64,000 bases of DNA from Streptomyces glomeratus (GTDB lineage Bacteria; Actinomycetota; Actinomycetes; Streptomycetales; Streptomycetaceae), in contig NZ_JAKEEB010000032.1 of the NCBI RefSeq assembly GCF_021462825.1, forward strand, positions 21,531 to 85,530, written 5' to 3'. A program made the translations under genes and the position numbers. A model generated the notes under the pieces. That model was not told where the DNA came from. It made no database searches and saw nothing but the letters and a program-made list of their open reading frames with translations. Below, piece after piece: positions 1 to 8,862 of this stretch; position 1 is the stretch's first letter; each line of letters opens with the position of its first letter.

Positions 1-2
1 CG

Positions 3-392
3 GTCACCAAAGCCGTACTGCCCACGATGACCGAACGAGGGTGGGGACGCCTCATCTACATCGGCACCGGACTCAGCCGCCTGCCTCGGGCGGGCATGAT
101 CGCGCTGGGCGTTTCCAAGGCCGCACTCGAGCAGTTCGCCCGGTATCTCGCCCAGGAACTCGGCCCGCAGGGCATCACGGTCAACGTCGTCTCGCCCGGC
201 CCGGTGGAGTCCCGCACCGCCGATGCCGTGCTCGACGACGCAACGAGGCAGCGGCAGGTGGCCGCCACCCCCTTGGGCCGCCTGGCCCACCCGGCCGACG
301 TCGCCCAAGCGGTCGCCTTCTACGCCGCCGAGGACAACTCCTTCATGACCGGCACCACGGCCGCGGTCAACGGCGGCATGGCCATGTACTGA
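3..392 (+). CDS. SDR-family oxidoreductase, C-terminal part (cut by window edge)
   Basis: This is the C-terminal 129 residues of a classical short-chain dehydrogenase/reductase, an NAD(P)-dependent cytoplasmic oxidoreductase. The frame is open to the window edge. Visible family marks are the region after the catalytic Ser, a helix GVSKAALEQFARYLAQEL where the expected YxxxK tyrosine is replaced (ALGVSK), the NVVSPGPVES segment after strand beta-6, the GRLAHPADVAQAV helix and the TGTTAAVNGGM ending. Loss of the catalytic Tyr, with the Lys kept, is odd and makes classical activity uncertain. A binding-protein gene follows 58 nt downstream in the same direction and may share its transcript. The substrate cannot be told. 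Confidence 0.85.
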   Translation, partial: VTKAVLPTMTERGWGRLIYIGTGLSRLPRAGMIALGVSKAALEQFARYLAQELGPQGITVNVVSPGPVESRTADAVLDDATRQRQVAATPLGRLAHPADVAQAVAFYAAEDNSFMTGTTAAVNGGMAMY

Positions 393-450
393 CATACCGC
401 TGGCCTCCGCACACGCGGCCGAACCCTTAAACAATCAAGGAAAGACGTTC

Positions 451-1329
451 ATGCACACGATCGACCTGGCCTACGTCGGACGGGGCCTACACGAAGAACT
501 CGCCGCCTACATCGCCGACCAGCAGGACTACTACGCCGAGGAGGGTGTCCACGTCGCGCTGCGCGACGGCTGCACCTGGGACGTGGAACGGCTGCGCCGC
601 TGCGCCACCATCGGGCTCGGCCGAGCACTGCTGTCACGACTGACCGACGGCACCCCGTGGGTCGCACTCAGTGTCAACACCCAACGCCCGCTGTTCTGGT
701 TCCTCGCCCGCCCCGGCCTGACCTCCCTGGCCGACCTGGCCGGGCGACGGCTGGCGGTCCACGCCCCGCACACCCCGCCCGGCGCATTCGCCCGGATCGT
801 GCTGCGAAAGGCCGGCCTCGACCCGGACCGCGACGTGAAGACCATCGTCCGCTCTCCCGGCGACTACGGTATGGACCTGCGCCGGCTCAACGACGGCAGT
901 ATCGACGCCGCCTACGTCGGCAGCACCATGGCACCGGAGGCGGTGGCCGCCGAGCACGGCTGGCAGGTGCTGGCCTGGGTCGGCGACCACTTCCAGATTC
1001 CCACCGTGGGCGTGGCAGTCGACCCGACCTTCATCTCACCGGACGACCCCGCGGTCCAGGCGGTCGTACGAGCCCATCGGCGCGCCCTTCAGGTGATCCA
1101 CGACGACCCCGACACCACGGTGCGCCACATGCAGACGTTCCTCGGCGGACAGACCGCGGAAGAAGCCCGAGCCCACTACGACACGTTCATCGCGCCGTAC
1201 TTCACCACGGACGGCCAGGCCGACCTCGCTGTCGGCGACAAGGCGATCACCGCGGTCGCCGCCGAACTCGGCGTTCCCGCCTGCGTCACCGCGGCCGAGT
1301 TCTACCACACTGCGGCCACCACAGCCTAG
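451..1329 (+). CDS. NMT1/THI5-like substrate-binding protein without signal peptide
   Basis: This 292-residue protein has the two-lobe periplasmic-binding fold of the NMT1/THI5/SsuA type, whose members normally capture small organic ligands for ABC importers. It opens with the strand MHTIDLAYVGRG, then has SLADLAGRRLAVHAPHTPPG (the 'road to ligand' loop) and GSIDAAYVGSTMAPEAVA in the second lobe. AAGGAAAG lies just ahead of the ATG, so the start is secure. There is no signal peptide or lipobox, and no permease or ATPase gene nearby. It may therefore be a cytosolic relative, as in decarboxylase- or THI5-like enzymes, or a solitary sensor. The upstream SDR suggests a small catabolic operon. The ligand is not known. 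Confidence 0.75.
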   Translation: MHTIDLAYVGRGLHEELAAYIADQQDYYAEEGVHVALRDGCTWDVERLRRCATIGLGRALLSRLTDGTPWVALSVNTQRPLFWFLARPGLTSLADLAGRRLAVHAPHTPPGAFARIVLRKAGLDPDRDVKTIVRSPGDYGMDLRRLNDGSIDAAYVGSTMAPEAVAAEHGWQVLAWVGDHFQIPTVGVAVDPTFISPDDPAVQAVVRAHRRALQVIHDDPDTTVRHMQTFLGGQTAEEARAHYDTFIAPYFTTDGQADLAVGDKAITAVAAELGVPACVTAAEFYHTAATTA

Positions 1330-1402
1330 GCATCAGGACCTGTGGAACGACGTCGGCGGCGCCTATCGGCAGTTATGGCACGTGATCCTATCCATCGGAG
1401 CT

Positions 1403-1441
1403 CTCCCGGCGCCTTGGCGTTGTCGGTGCGACGTGGTCGAA
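1403..1441 (+). repeat. 39-bp imperfect repeat, copy 1
   Basis: 33 of 39 bases match 2805-2843 in the same orientation. Copy 2 lies about 120 nt ahead of the 2-oxoglutarate dehydrogenase gene and contains a CTAGCGT element that could be a -10 region. Copy 1 has no plus-strand gene downstream. It may be an orphan promoter left by a deletion. The rest of 1330-1591 shows no supportable gene. Confidence 0.45.
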
Positions 1442-1591
1442 GGCGTCGCTCCACAAGGGATGTGGTCGCTCAACTCGTAGTCGGATGACGGTCCGACCGC
1501 GTCCCGCACCGACAACTCCGAATGCGTCCGCCTCCGATCCACCACGGCCACGTGGCTGGTCAGCCGGCTCCTCACCCGCTTTGTCGGCCGA

Positions 1592-2176
1592 TCACAGATC
1601 GAGGACGACCTCGGTGGTCGGCTTGCTGCAGCAGACCAGGACGGTCCCGGGCTCGGGGAGTTCGAGGGGTGGGGTGGTGTAGGTGATGTCGCCTGCGACG
1701 AGGTGAATGCAGGTGTGACACACGCCAGTGCGGCAGGACCAGCGGGTGGGGATGTCGCACGCTTCGGCAAGATCGAGGAGGGTCGCGTGAGCGGGTGACC
1801 ATGGGGTGGAGATGCCGCTACGGGCGAGGGTGATGAGGGGCCCGGTTGCGGTGGGACCGGGTGGCCGGTGGGGCCGGATCACGGCGGTGGCGGTCACGCC
1901 TGGGTTGATGGCGGGGAGAGCGGTGAACTGTTCCGTATGGATCTGCCGGGGGCGCAGACCCAGATCACGCAGGAAGCCGGCGAGGTCGTCCATGAAGGCG
2001 GGTGGGCCGCACAGGTAGGCGTTGGCCTCGGCGGGGATGCCCATGGCCGTGAGGGATGCGGCGGTCGGGCGGCCCGCTGTAGGCCACGGGCTGGATTCGC
2101 CGCACAAGCCGCGCCCAGGTGCCGTCCGCCGGCCACAGCCGTTGGCGTGGAAAAGGAGCAGATCAAGTGACGTCAC
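1592..2176 (-). pseudogene. 2Fe-2S ferredoxin/NAD reductase, C-terminal stub
   Basis: The reading frame holds only the last third of a flavin-dependent ferredoxin reductase of the kind often fused to a MOSC domain. The end of the NAD-binding domain is visible (AYLCGPPAFMDDLAGFLRDLG), followed by a plant-type 2Fe-2S ferredoxin domain with CRTGVCHTC and a distant fourth Cys in VLVCCSK. The FAD domain and first half of the NAD domain are absent. Family similarity fades upstream of about 2070 and the frame runs into the MarR gene at 2163. The iron-sulfur ligands are all present, but a free-standing function is unlikely. Nothing upstream on this strand could supply the missing part. Confidence 0.75.
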
Positions 2177-2579
2177 ACGATCGGCCGGACGACTCCTGGG
2201 TGTCCAGTCCCGGACCGAGGTACTGGCGCATCAGCGCCTGCGCGGACGTCTCGGCGGCGGCGAACCTGGAGCGTCCTGCGTCGGTCAAGGTGGCCTCGAC
2301 CGTCCTGCGGTCTCCGGCACGACGATGACGATCAATCAGTCCGGCCGCCTGCAGACCCCTGAGGAGGTAGGACATCCGATCCCCGGATTCCTGGAGGAAC
2401 GCCGCCAGCTTGGCAACGTGCACAGATCCGCTCGCGGCCTCGGCGAGCGCGCCGAGAATGAGGTAGTCATGGAGCGACAGACCGTGCCGCACCCGCAACT
2501 CAGCGTGCACCAGACCCAAGGTCCGCAGGACCCCTGGAAACTGCCACCGCGTGGTGTCCGACAAATCGTAGTCGCTCAT
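2163..2579 (-). CDS. MarR-family transcriptional regulator
   Basis: This is a 138-residue winged-helix regulator of the MarR type, a DNA-binding dimer usually responding to small aromatic or oxidant ligands. The core is visible in order: HGLSLHDYLILGALAEA, the recognition region AKLAAFLQESGDRMSYLLRGLQAAGLI, and the wing RHRRAGDRRTVEATLTDAGR. The frame is open further upstream, but the ATG at 2579 has GGAAGGA four bases ahead and gives a normal MarR length. It faces away from the 2-oxoglutarate dehydrogenase gene, so it may control that divergent gene. Its 3' end overlaps the neighbouring reductase stub by a few bases. Confidence 0.88.
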   Translation of the reverse strand: MSDYDLSDTTRWQFPGVLRTLGLVHAELRVRHGLSLHDYLILGALAEAASGSVHVAKLAAFLQESGDRMSYLLRGLQAAGLIDRHRRAGDRRTVEATLTDAGRSRFAAAETSAQALMRQYLGPGLDTQESSGRSCDVT

Positions 2580-2804
2580 GTTCCTTCCCAGGGGTCGGTT
2601 CTCCGGCCGCAAGCCCGCGGCCGCACCATCACAACCAGATTCCCTACGACGTCGATCCCGGACCGGACGGACACGAAGCCCTCGGATCAGGACGGCGTCA
2701 CCCGCCCGCACTCCGAATATGCGACGACGGCAGGCAGCAGGCCGTCACCCGTCCGATGTCCTGATGTGAGGCCGTCGTGGCGCGCCCGGCCATCCGTCTC
2801 CGCA

Positions 2805-2843
2805 CTCCCGGCGTCCTAGCGTCGTCAGTGCGACGCGGTCGAA
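2805..2843 (+). repeat. 39-bp imperfect repeat, copy 2 (possible promoter)
   Basis: This is the partner of 1403-1441 (33/39 identical). It lies in the 380-nt divergent gap between the MarR gene and the E1 gene. The CTAGCGT core and its position about 120 nt before the E1 start fit a promoter region for that gene. No perfect operator palindrome is seen in the rest of the gap. Confidence 0.4.
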
Positions 2844-2959
2844 CGGGTCGGCCTCCGCAACGGTTGCGAAGTCCTCGAGCACCTGGCACGCAGGCGGACG
2901 ACCGCCGTAGCCGCGTCCGCCATCCCAAGGCTTCACAGAGGAAAGAAGGCGTTCGCGCC

Positions 2960-5695
2960 ATGGCGTCGCAATCAGACACCGCTCGAGCAGCGTCTCACGG
3001 GCTGGACTTCGGGCTCAACGAATGGGTCGTGGACGAGCAGCGACGGCGTTACCTCCACGACCCCGGCTCGGTCGACCAGACGTGGAGGAACTTCTTCGCC
3101 GCTCTGGTGTCCCCGGCCGCCCTGACCGCCTCAGCCCAACACCACAAGGGCACCGACGAGGCGGCGCTCAGGGCGGTACGGGTCGCGGCGCTCATCCACG
3201 CGTATCGCGTGCGCGGGCATCTGATGGCCGGAACGGACCCGCTCATGGCGCGGCCCGCCGCAGCACATCCGGAGCTCGACATCGCCGCGTTCGGACTTGA
3301 CGACGCGGACCGGGCGGAGGACTTCGCCGTGGACGGGTTCGCCGGGCGCGCCACGATGACACTCGACGAAGTGATCGGCGCGTTGCGGGAGTTCTACTGC
3401 CGCACCGCCGGGTTCGAGTACATGCACATCCAGGACGCCCGGGAACGCCGCTGGATCCAGCAGCGCGTCGAGGGCCCGCAGCGCCGCCCGGACCGTGCCG
3501 GACAGCTGCGGATCCTCTACCGGTTGGGGGCCGCGGAGGCCTTCGAGACGTTCCTGCAGACCAAGTACGTGGGCCAGAAGCGGTACTCGCTCGAAGGCGG
3601 CGAGTCGGCCATCGTGTTGCTCGACGCCCTGTTGCTCCGCGCCATCGAAGACGGTGTCCAAGAAGCCGTCATCGGGATGGCGCACCGCGGTCGGCTCAAC
3701 GTCCTGGCCAACATCATCGGCAAGTCCTACGGCCAGATATTCGGCGAGTTCGAGGACGCGGTGGACATCCGGTCGGTCCAGGGCTCGGGAGACGTGAAGT
3801 ACCACCTCGGCGCGGGGGGCACCTACCGTGCCCTGGACGGCGGCACCATCGCCGTCTCGGTCGTGGCGAACCCCTCGCACCTGGAGATCGTGGGGCCGGT
3901 GGCCCAGGGCGTGGTGCGCGCCAAGCAGGACCTGGCCGGGGACCAGGGCGAGCCCTTCCCCGTACTGCCGGTCGTCCTCCACGGCGACGCGGCCTTCGCC
4001 GGCCAGGGCGTGGTCGCCGAGACCCTGAACATGTCGCAGCTGCCGGGCTACCGCACGGGCGGGACGGTCCACGTGGTCGTCAACAACCAGGTCGGCTTCA
4101 CCACCCTGCCCGCCAACGGCCGTTCGAGCACGTACGCCACCCATGTGGCACGGATGGTGGAGGCCCCGATCTTCCACGTCAACGGCGACGACCCGGAAGC
4201 CGTCGACCGCGTCGCACGGATGGCCTTCGACTACCGCCAGACGTTCCACAAGGACGTCGTAGTCGATCTGGTCTGCTACCGGCGCCACGGGCACAGCGAG
4301 GTCGACGACCCGTCCATCACGCAGCCGATGATGTACGAACGCATCGCCGCCAAGGCTTCGGTGCGCACGCTGTACGCCGCGGCCCTCATACGCCGCGGGG
4401 ACATCGGCGAGCGGCAGGTGGACAGTGCCCGCCGCAACTACCAGGATCACCTCGAACGGGCCTTCGCCGAGACCCGGGCGCTGCCCGCTCCCGCACCGGC
4501 CGAAGACCTTCCTTGCGCCGACGCCGGACAGGCGGCCACCCAGCGCACGGCGACCGCGATCGACGAGGCGACAGCCCGTCAGGTCATCGCATCGCAGACC
4601 GACCTGCCGCAGGGCTTCACCGTGCACCCGCGTGTCCTGCCGCAGCTCCACCGGCGTACGGCGACGCTCGACACCGGCACCGTCGACTGGGCCACCGCGG
4701 AGACACTGGCGATCGGTTCGCTGCTGCTGGAGGGCGTCCCGGTACGGCTGGCCGGACAGGACTCCCGGCGCGGCACCTTCGGCCAGCGCCACGCCGTACT
4801 GACCGACCGGCGCACCGGCGCGGAGCACACGCCGCTGAACTCCCTCAGCCCGCAGGCCGCGAGCTTCGCACCGTACGACTCGATGCTGTCCGAACTGGCG
4901 GCGCTGGCCTTCGAGTACGGCTATGCGCAGGCCCGTCCGGAAGCCCTGGTGCTGTGGGAGGCCCAGTTCGGTGACTTCGCCAACGGCGCGCAGACGGTCG
5001 TCGACGAGTACATCGCCTCGTCCGAGCAGAAGTGGGGCCAGCGCTCCGCAGTGACCATGCTGCTGCCCCACGGCCTGGAGGGCCAGGGTCCGGACCACTC
5101 CTCCGCCCGGATCGAACGCTTCCTGCAACTGTGCGCGCAGGACAACATGACCGTGGCCATGCCCTCCCTGCCGGGCAACTACTTCCATCTGCTCAGGCAG
5201 CAGGCGCTGGACGGCCGCAGGCCACTGGTGGTCTTCACCCCGAAGTCGATGCTGCGGTCGAAGGCGGCCGTCTCCGCCCTGGCCGAGTTCACCCAGGGCG
5301 GCTTTCGCCCGGTCCTGCCGGACGACACGACGGACCCGGCCCGTGTCTCGCGCGTCCTGCTGTGCTCGGGCAAGGTCTTCTACGACCTCGACGCCCACCG
5401 GCACGCCGCGGGCACGACCGACACGGCGATCGTCCGCGTGGAGCGCCTCTACCCGTTCCCCCACGAGGAACTCGCGGCGGAACTCGCCCGCTTCCCCGCG
5501 GCCGCGGACGTGCGGTGGGTGCAGGAGGAGCCGGAGAACCAGGGTGCGTGGTCGTTCCTCGCGCCGCGTCTGCACCGGCTGACCCGGCGCGCTGTGGAGT
5601 GCGTGAGCCGGCCCGAGGCGCCCGCGCCCGCGGTCGGCTCGGCCCGCCGGCACGGCGTCGAGCAGAAGGCTCTCGTGACATCGGCCTTCCAGTGA
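2960..5695 (+). CDS. sucA: 2-oxoglutarate dehydrogenase E1 component
   Basis: This 911-residue thiamine-diphosphate enzyme decarboxylates 2-oxoglutarate and hands the succinyl group to E2 lipoate in the TCA cycle. The N-terminus (LNEWVVDEQRRRYLHDP) matches the short E2-contact segment of bacterial E1. The core has GMAHRGRLNVLANI near residue 240, the GDVKYHLG and VANPSHLEIVGPV segments, HGDAAFAGQGVVAETLNMS near 340 (cofactor binding), YRRHGHSEVDDP, and the transketolase pyrimidine and C-terminal domains. The ATG at 2960 has GGAAAGAAGG ahead; the longer open frame upstream lacks family similarity. Most streptomycetes use a longer E2-fused KGD (about 1,270 residues), so this free E1 is probably a second, accessory copy. 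No E2 or E3 gene is adjacent. Confidence 0.88.
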   Translation: MASQSDTARAASHGLDFGLNEWVVDEQRRRYLHDPGSVDQTWRNFFAALVSPAALTASAQHHKGTDEAALRAVRVAALIHAYRVRGHLMAGTDPLMARPAAAHPELDIAAFGLDDADRAEDFAVDGFAGRATMTLDEVIGALREFYCRTAGFEYMHIQDARERRWIQQRVEGPQRRPDRAGQLRILYRLGAAEAFETFLQTKYVGQKRYSLEGGESAIVLLDALLLRAIEDGVQEAVIGMAHRGRLNVLANIIGKSYGQIFGEFEDAVDIRSVQGSGDVKYHLGAGGTYRALDGGTIAVSVVANPSHLEIVGPVAQGVVRAKQDLAGDQGEPFPVLPVVLHGDAAFAGQGVVAETLNMSQLPGYRTGGTVHVVVNNQVGFTTLPANGRSSTYATHVARMVEAPIFHVNGDDPEAVDRVARMAFDYRQTFHKDVVVDLVCYRRHGHSEVDDPSITQPMMYERIAAKASVRTLYAAALIRRGDIGERQVDSARRNYQDHLERAFAETRALPAPAPAEDLPCADAGQAATQRTATAIDEATARQVIASQTDLPQGFTVHPRVLPQLHRRTATLDTGTVDWATAETLAIGSLLLEGVPVRLAGQDSRRGTFGQRHAVLTDRRTGAEHTPLNSLSPQAASFAPYDSMLSELAALAFEYGYAQARPEALVLWEAQFGDFANGAQTVVDEYIASSEQKWGQRSAVTMLLPHGLEGQGPDHSSARIERFLQLCAQDNMTVAMPSLPGNYFHLLRQQALDGRRPLVVFTPKSMLRSKAAVSALAEFTQGGFRPVLPDDTTDPARVSRVLLCSGKVFYDLDAHRHAAGTTDTAIVRVERLYPFPHEELAAELARFPAAADVRWVQEEPENQGAWSFLAPRLHRLTRRAVECVSRPEAPAPAVGSARRHGVEQKALVTSAFQ

Positions 5696-5776
5696 TCAGC
5701 GGCTCGCGCGGTGCGCATCGGCTGCCCACCGCGCGTATCCGTCGGCACCACGGCAGCATCGAGGAGGAGCAGCGGC

Positions 5777-6370
5777 ATGAGCCTGCTGGCGCGCATCAAC
5801 CAGCCCGCGGACTTGAGGGGGCTGAGCCATCCAGAGCTGGTCCGGCTGGCCGGGGAGATCCGCGACTTCCTGGTCCGCCACGTCGCGGCCACGGGAGGCC
5901 ATCTGGGGCCCAACCCCGGTGTCGTGCAACTGACCCTGGCGCTGCACCGGGTCTTCGACTCCCCGCGCGACCGGCTGCTGTGGGACGTCGGGCACCGGGC
6001 GTACGTCCACAAGATCGTGACGGGGCGGGCCGGTGACTTCTCCGGCCTGCGACAGCGTGGCGGGCTTTCCGGATACCCGAGCCGGGAGGAGTCCGCGCAC
6101 GACCACATCGAGCACTCCCACGCATCGGTGGCCCTGTCGTACGCCGACGGCATGGCCAAGGCCGCACAGCTCGCAGGAGAGTCGGACCGGCACATCGTCG
6201 CCGTCGTCGGCGACGGAGCACTCACCGGCGGGCTGGCCTGGGAGGCCCTCAACAACATCGCGGCGGCACCGGACCGGCCGGTGGTGATCGTCGTCAACGA
6301 CGGACGCTCGTACGCACCGACCGTGGGCGGACTCGCCCGGCACCTGGCGGCCCGGATTGGCCACCGCGGC
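5777..6370 (+). pseudogene. dxs: 1-deoxy-D-xylulose-5-phosphate synthase, N-terminal stub
   Basis: Dxs makes deoxyxylulose phosphate from pyruvate and glyceraldehyde-3-phosphate at the head of the MEP isoprenoid pathway. Here the ATG follows GAGGAGG and the first ~195 residues are normal: GHLGPNPGVVQLTLALH, DVGHRAYVHKI, SGYPSREES, the cofactor motif GDGALTGGLAWEALN and NDGRSYAPTVGGL. One Asn of the usual NDN motif is missing. After about 6,360 the frame turns to unrelated sequence and stops at 6523, so two thirds of the ~640-residue enzyme are gone. The sequence that follows belongs to a TDT transporter, so a deletion joined two genes. An essential copy must exist elsewhere. Confidence 0.85.
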
Positions 6371-6408
6371 GGAGACGGCCGCGCGGTGTCCGGGCGGCCG
6401 GGAACCGG

Positions 6409-7128
6409 GTGCGGTACGTCGGTGCTCGGGAAGGGCGGCATGCGGGCGCCGCCGGCACCTGGTTCCTGTGGTCGGTGGGATCGGAGTCGGTGGCGGTCGC
6501 GGCGGCATCGCCGGCCCGGGTGACCCCGGGACACGCACTGGCCGTCCTGGCGGTGGTGTGCTGGGCCGTCGGCCTGACGCAGTACCTGCTGACCGCCGCG
6601 CTGGTCCTGGCCCGGCTGCTGGCCCGGCCGGTGCAGCCGGAAGGCCTCATGACGTCCGTATGGATCTTCATGGGGGCGGCGGCGATCGCCGCGCTCGCCG
6701 GAGTCCGGCTGATCGCACTCCATCCAGGCACCACGATGTTGTCGCGCCCGCTCGTCATCGGGACGTCCGTTGTCCTGTGGGCGTTCTCAAGCTGGCTGAT
6801 TCCGCTCCTGGTGGCTCTGGGCGTTTGGCGGCACGCGCTGCCCCGTATCCCGCTGCGCTACGAGCTCGGCTGGTGGAACCTCGTCTTCCCGGTCGGCATG
6901 TATGCGGTCACCACGCATGAGCTGGGACGCGCGACCGCAACCTCGTGGATGACGAGCGTGGGCCGCTGGGAGGTCTGGATCGCCGTGGTGTTCTGGGCTG
7001 TCGTGTACGCCGCCATGGTGACCGCCAGACTCCGGGCCCGCCCCACGACCGCGCACGGATCCGCCGGTGCGGGGCGGACGGCCCGCCCGGAGAGCACGGC
7101 TTCGACGGCACCCGGGGCGCTGCCATAG
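6409..7128 (+). pseudogene. TDT-family (TehA/Mae1-like) transporter, C-terminal part
   Basis: About 240 residues with six to seven hydrophobic helices match the C-terminal two thirds of a tellurite-resistance/C4-dicarboxylate transporter, a ten-helix inner-membrane channel. Seen are GTWFLWSVGSESVAVAAAS, a conserved LTQYLLTAALVLARLL helix, PLRYELGWWNLVFPVGMYA (the hallmark late helix) and a final VVFWAVVYAAMVTARL. The first helices and any plausible start are missing, and the frame emerges from the Dxs remnant. It is not expected to make a working channel. A complete relative lies downstream on the opposite strand (7226-8437). Confidence 0.75.
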
Positions 7129-7225
7129 GCACGTGTTGCGATGCGGCGCGAACCCGGCTGCCCGTCGGCAGACAGCCGGGTTCGCGCGACGCGTCCGTGT
7201 TATGCGGAGCGTTGCACGGGCCCTG

Positions 7226-8437
7226 TCAGCGGCGGGCGCGCTCACGCTGCCGGACAGCATGGCGCAGGGAGTGCCAGGCGACGACCGCCCAGGCGGCGAC
7301 GAGCAGGGCGTACAGGACGACGGCGATCCAGACGAACAGGTGCGAGCCGGTACGGGCGGCGAGCGCGCTGGTGCCGGTGACGCAGGCACCAAGGGGGAAG
7401 ATGAAGGACCACCAGGTGGCTGCGAAGGGCAGCCCTCTGCGGATTTCCCGTACGGTCAGCGCCGTGGCCAGTACCAGCCACAGCAGGGCGAACCCCCAGA
7501 TCCCGAGCCCACCCAGGAGCGCTACGACACCACTCCCGCGCGCGTACGGGGCGGGGAGCGCGCTCGGCGCCGCCGTGGCCAGCGTCCCCAGCGCCGTCAC
7601 CGCCTGATCCAGCGCCCCCACGCCGATCCACATCGTGGGCACCACCGCACCGCCGGGCGCGTCATGATGCACCAGGCGGGTGTAGACCATGGCCAGCACC
7701 AGCAGAACCGCGACCAGCCCGAGCCCGAGCATCGAGTAGCAGCCCAGCAGCAGGGCCAGCCGCACCTGCCCGGCCGGCGCCCGCGGGATGAGCAGCGCGC
7801 CTGTCGCGGCGGAGACCAGCGGCGGCACCACCGGTAGCAGCCAGCCGCCGAACGCCGCGTCCGGCGTGAAACGGTGCCGGGTGACCATCAGATACGGCAC
7901 CATGCAGGCGGTGGCAAGACCCAGCACGGTACCGGCCGACCACAGCACCCAGTCCGCATCGACCGCCGCACGCTCCCCGATCAGCCGCCGGCCGAGCAGC
8001 AGCGTCCCGGCCCCGACGGTGAGCAGAGCCATCGGCGGCGCCCCGAAGAACTGGGCCAGTACCGGATCACCGGCATGCACCCGCAGCGTCCGCTGCCCTG
8101 TATAGCTGACGGCGAGCACGATCAGCAGCAGCGCGGTCCCCGCCCAGACCACCGTGGCGGCCTCGCCGAGCCCGGGGAATCCACGCGGCAGCGTGGCCGC
8201 AGCGACAGACACGATCCCGCTGCCCATGACGGCCGCGAACCAGCCGGGACCGAGCCGGCCCCGCTCCCTGCCGTCCCCCTCGTCCGGCTGGTCACGCACA
8301 TGCACGGATGATCTCGGGGCCGAGCGGACCGCGGACGCTCTCGGGGCCGGGCCGACCTGGGACGGGACCGCTCGGCTGGTACTGGGGTGGGGTGTCACGG
8401 CGCGGAGTGCCTTCTCTTGGGGTGTCGGATTCGTCAC
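7226..8437 (-). CDS. TDT-family transporter (TehA/Mae1-like)
   Basis: This is a 403-residue integral membrane protein of the tellurite-resistance/dicarboxylate (TDT) family, members of which pass malate, sulfite or other anions. The family entry motif GPGWFAAVMGSGIVSVA begins near residue 63 and about ten hydrophobic helices follow, ending with FAATWWSFIFPLGACVTG, the counterpart of the conserved penultimate helix. The 60-residue charged N-tail is unusually long. A GTG at 8299 (VRDQPDEG) would shorten it and is a fair alternative start; neither has a strong ribosome site. It diverges from the GlxA-type regulator across a 425-nt gap and may be its target. The substrate is unknown. Confidence 0.82.
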   Translation of the reverse strand: MTNPTPQEKALRAVTPHPSTSRAVPSQVGPAPRASAVRSAPRSSVHVRDQPDEGDGRERGRLGPGWFAAVMGSGIVSVAAATLPRGFPGLGEAATVVWAGTALLLIVLAVSYTGQRTLRVHAGDPVLAQFFGAPPMALLTVGAGTLLLGRRLIGERAAVDADWVLWSAGTVLGLATACMVPYLMVTRHRFTPDAAFGGWLLPVVPPLVSAATGALLIPRAPAGQVRLALLLGCYSMLGLGLVAVLLVLAMVYTRLVHHDAPGGAVVPTMWIGVGALDQAVTALGTLATAAPSALPAPYARGSGVVALLGGLGIWGFALLWLVLATALTVREIRRGLPFAATWWSFIFPLGACVTGTSALAARTGSHLFVWIAVVLYALLVAAWAVVAWHSLRHAVRQRERARR

Positions 8438-8862
8438 CGTCCACGACCAGGCACGGTGACGGGCCGGCCGACTGGCCGGGCCACACCCAGCAGCTCAGGG
8501 ACGCGGCCGAGACCGTCGGCCCGTTGGCGCCCTCGACGCTATGGCGAAGCGCGGCTCCCGCCACAGGACAGCACGCGCCATGACGCCCTCACACCAGGAC
8601 ATCGAGCACCGCGTAGGCCCGTTGCCGGATGCCCCGATGTCCTTGTCCGAGCGTGATGTGGCCACACCTGTGGCCATGACGAGACGGCAAACGCCCGCTG
8701 AACACGGGCGAGGCGCCGAAGCCCGATGCCTCGTTCCACACCACGGAAGGCAGCAGCATGCCGCAGGGACGCGGACGACAATCGGCAAGGGCGCGGCAGA
8801 GCATCGCCGGGCGGATGATGGTGTCCTCCGATGTGGGCCCCAGTCCGTCCGGGAGGCGCACG
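8438..8862. other. Divergent intergenic region
   Basis: This 425-nt gap separates the TDT transporter and GlxA-type regulator, which are transcribed apart, so it should hold both promoters. Open frames here have no family likeness. No clear -10/-35 pair or long palindrome stands out. Confidence 0.4.

Noticed and set aside
1455..1490. SSDYELSD on the minus strand, resembling the MarR start MSDYDLSD
   Set aside because: Only about ten bases match the MarR gene; too short to call a second copy.
3131..5653. 840-codon open frame on the minus strand
   Set aside because: Antisense to the well-supported E1 gene; arginine- and glycine-rich with no family pattern, a product of high third-position GC.
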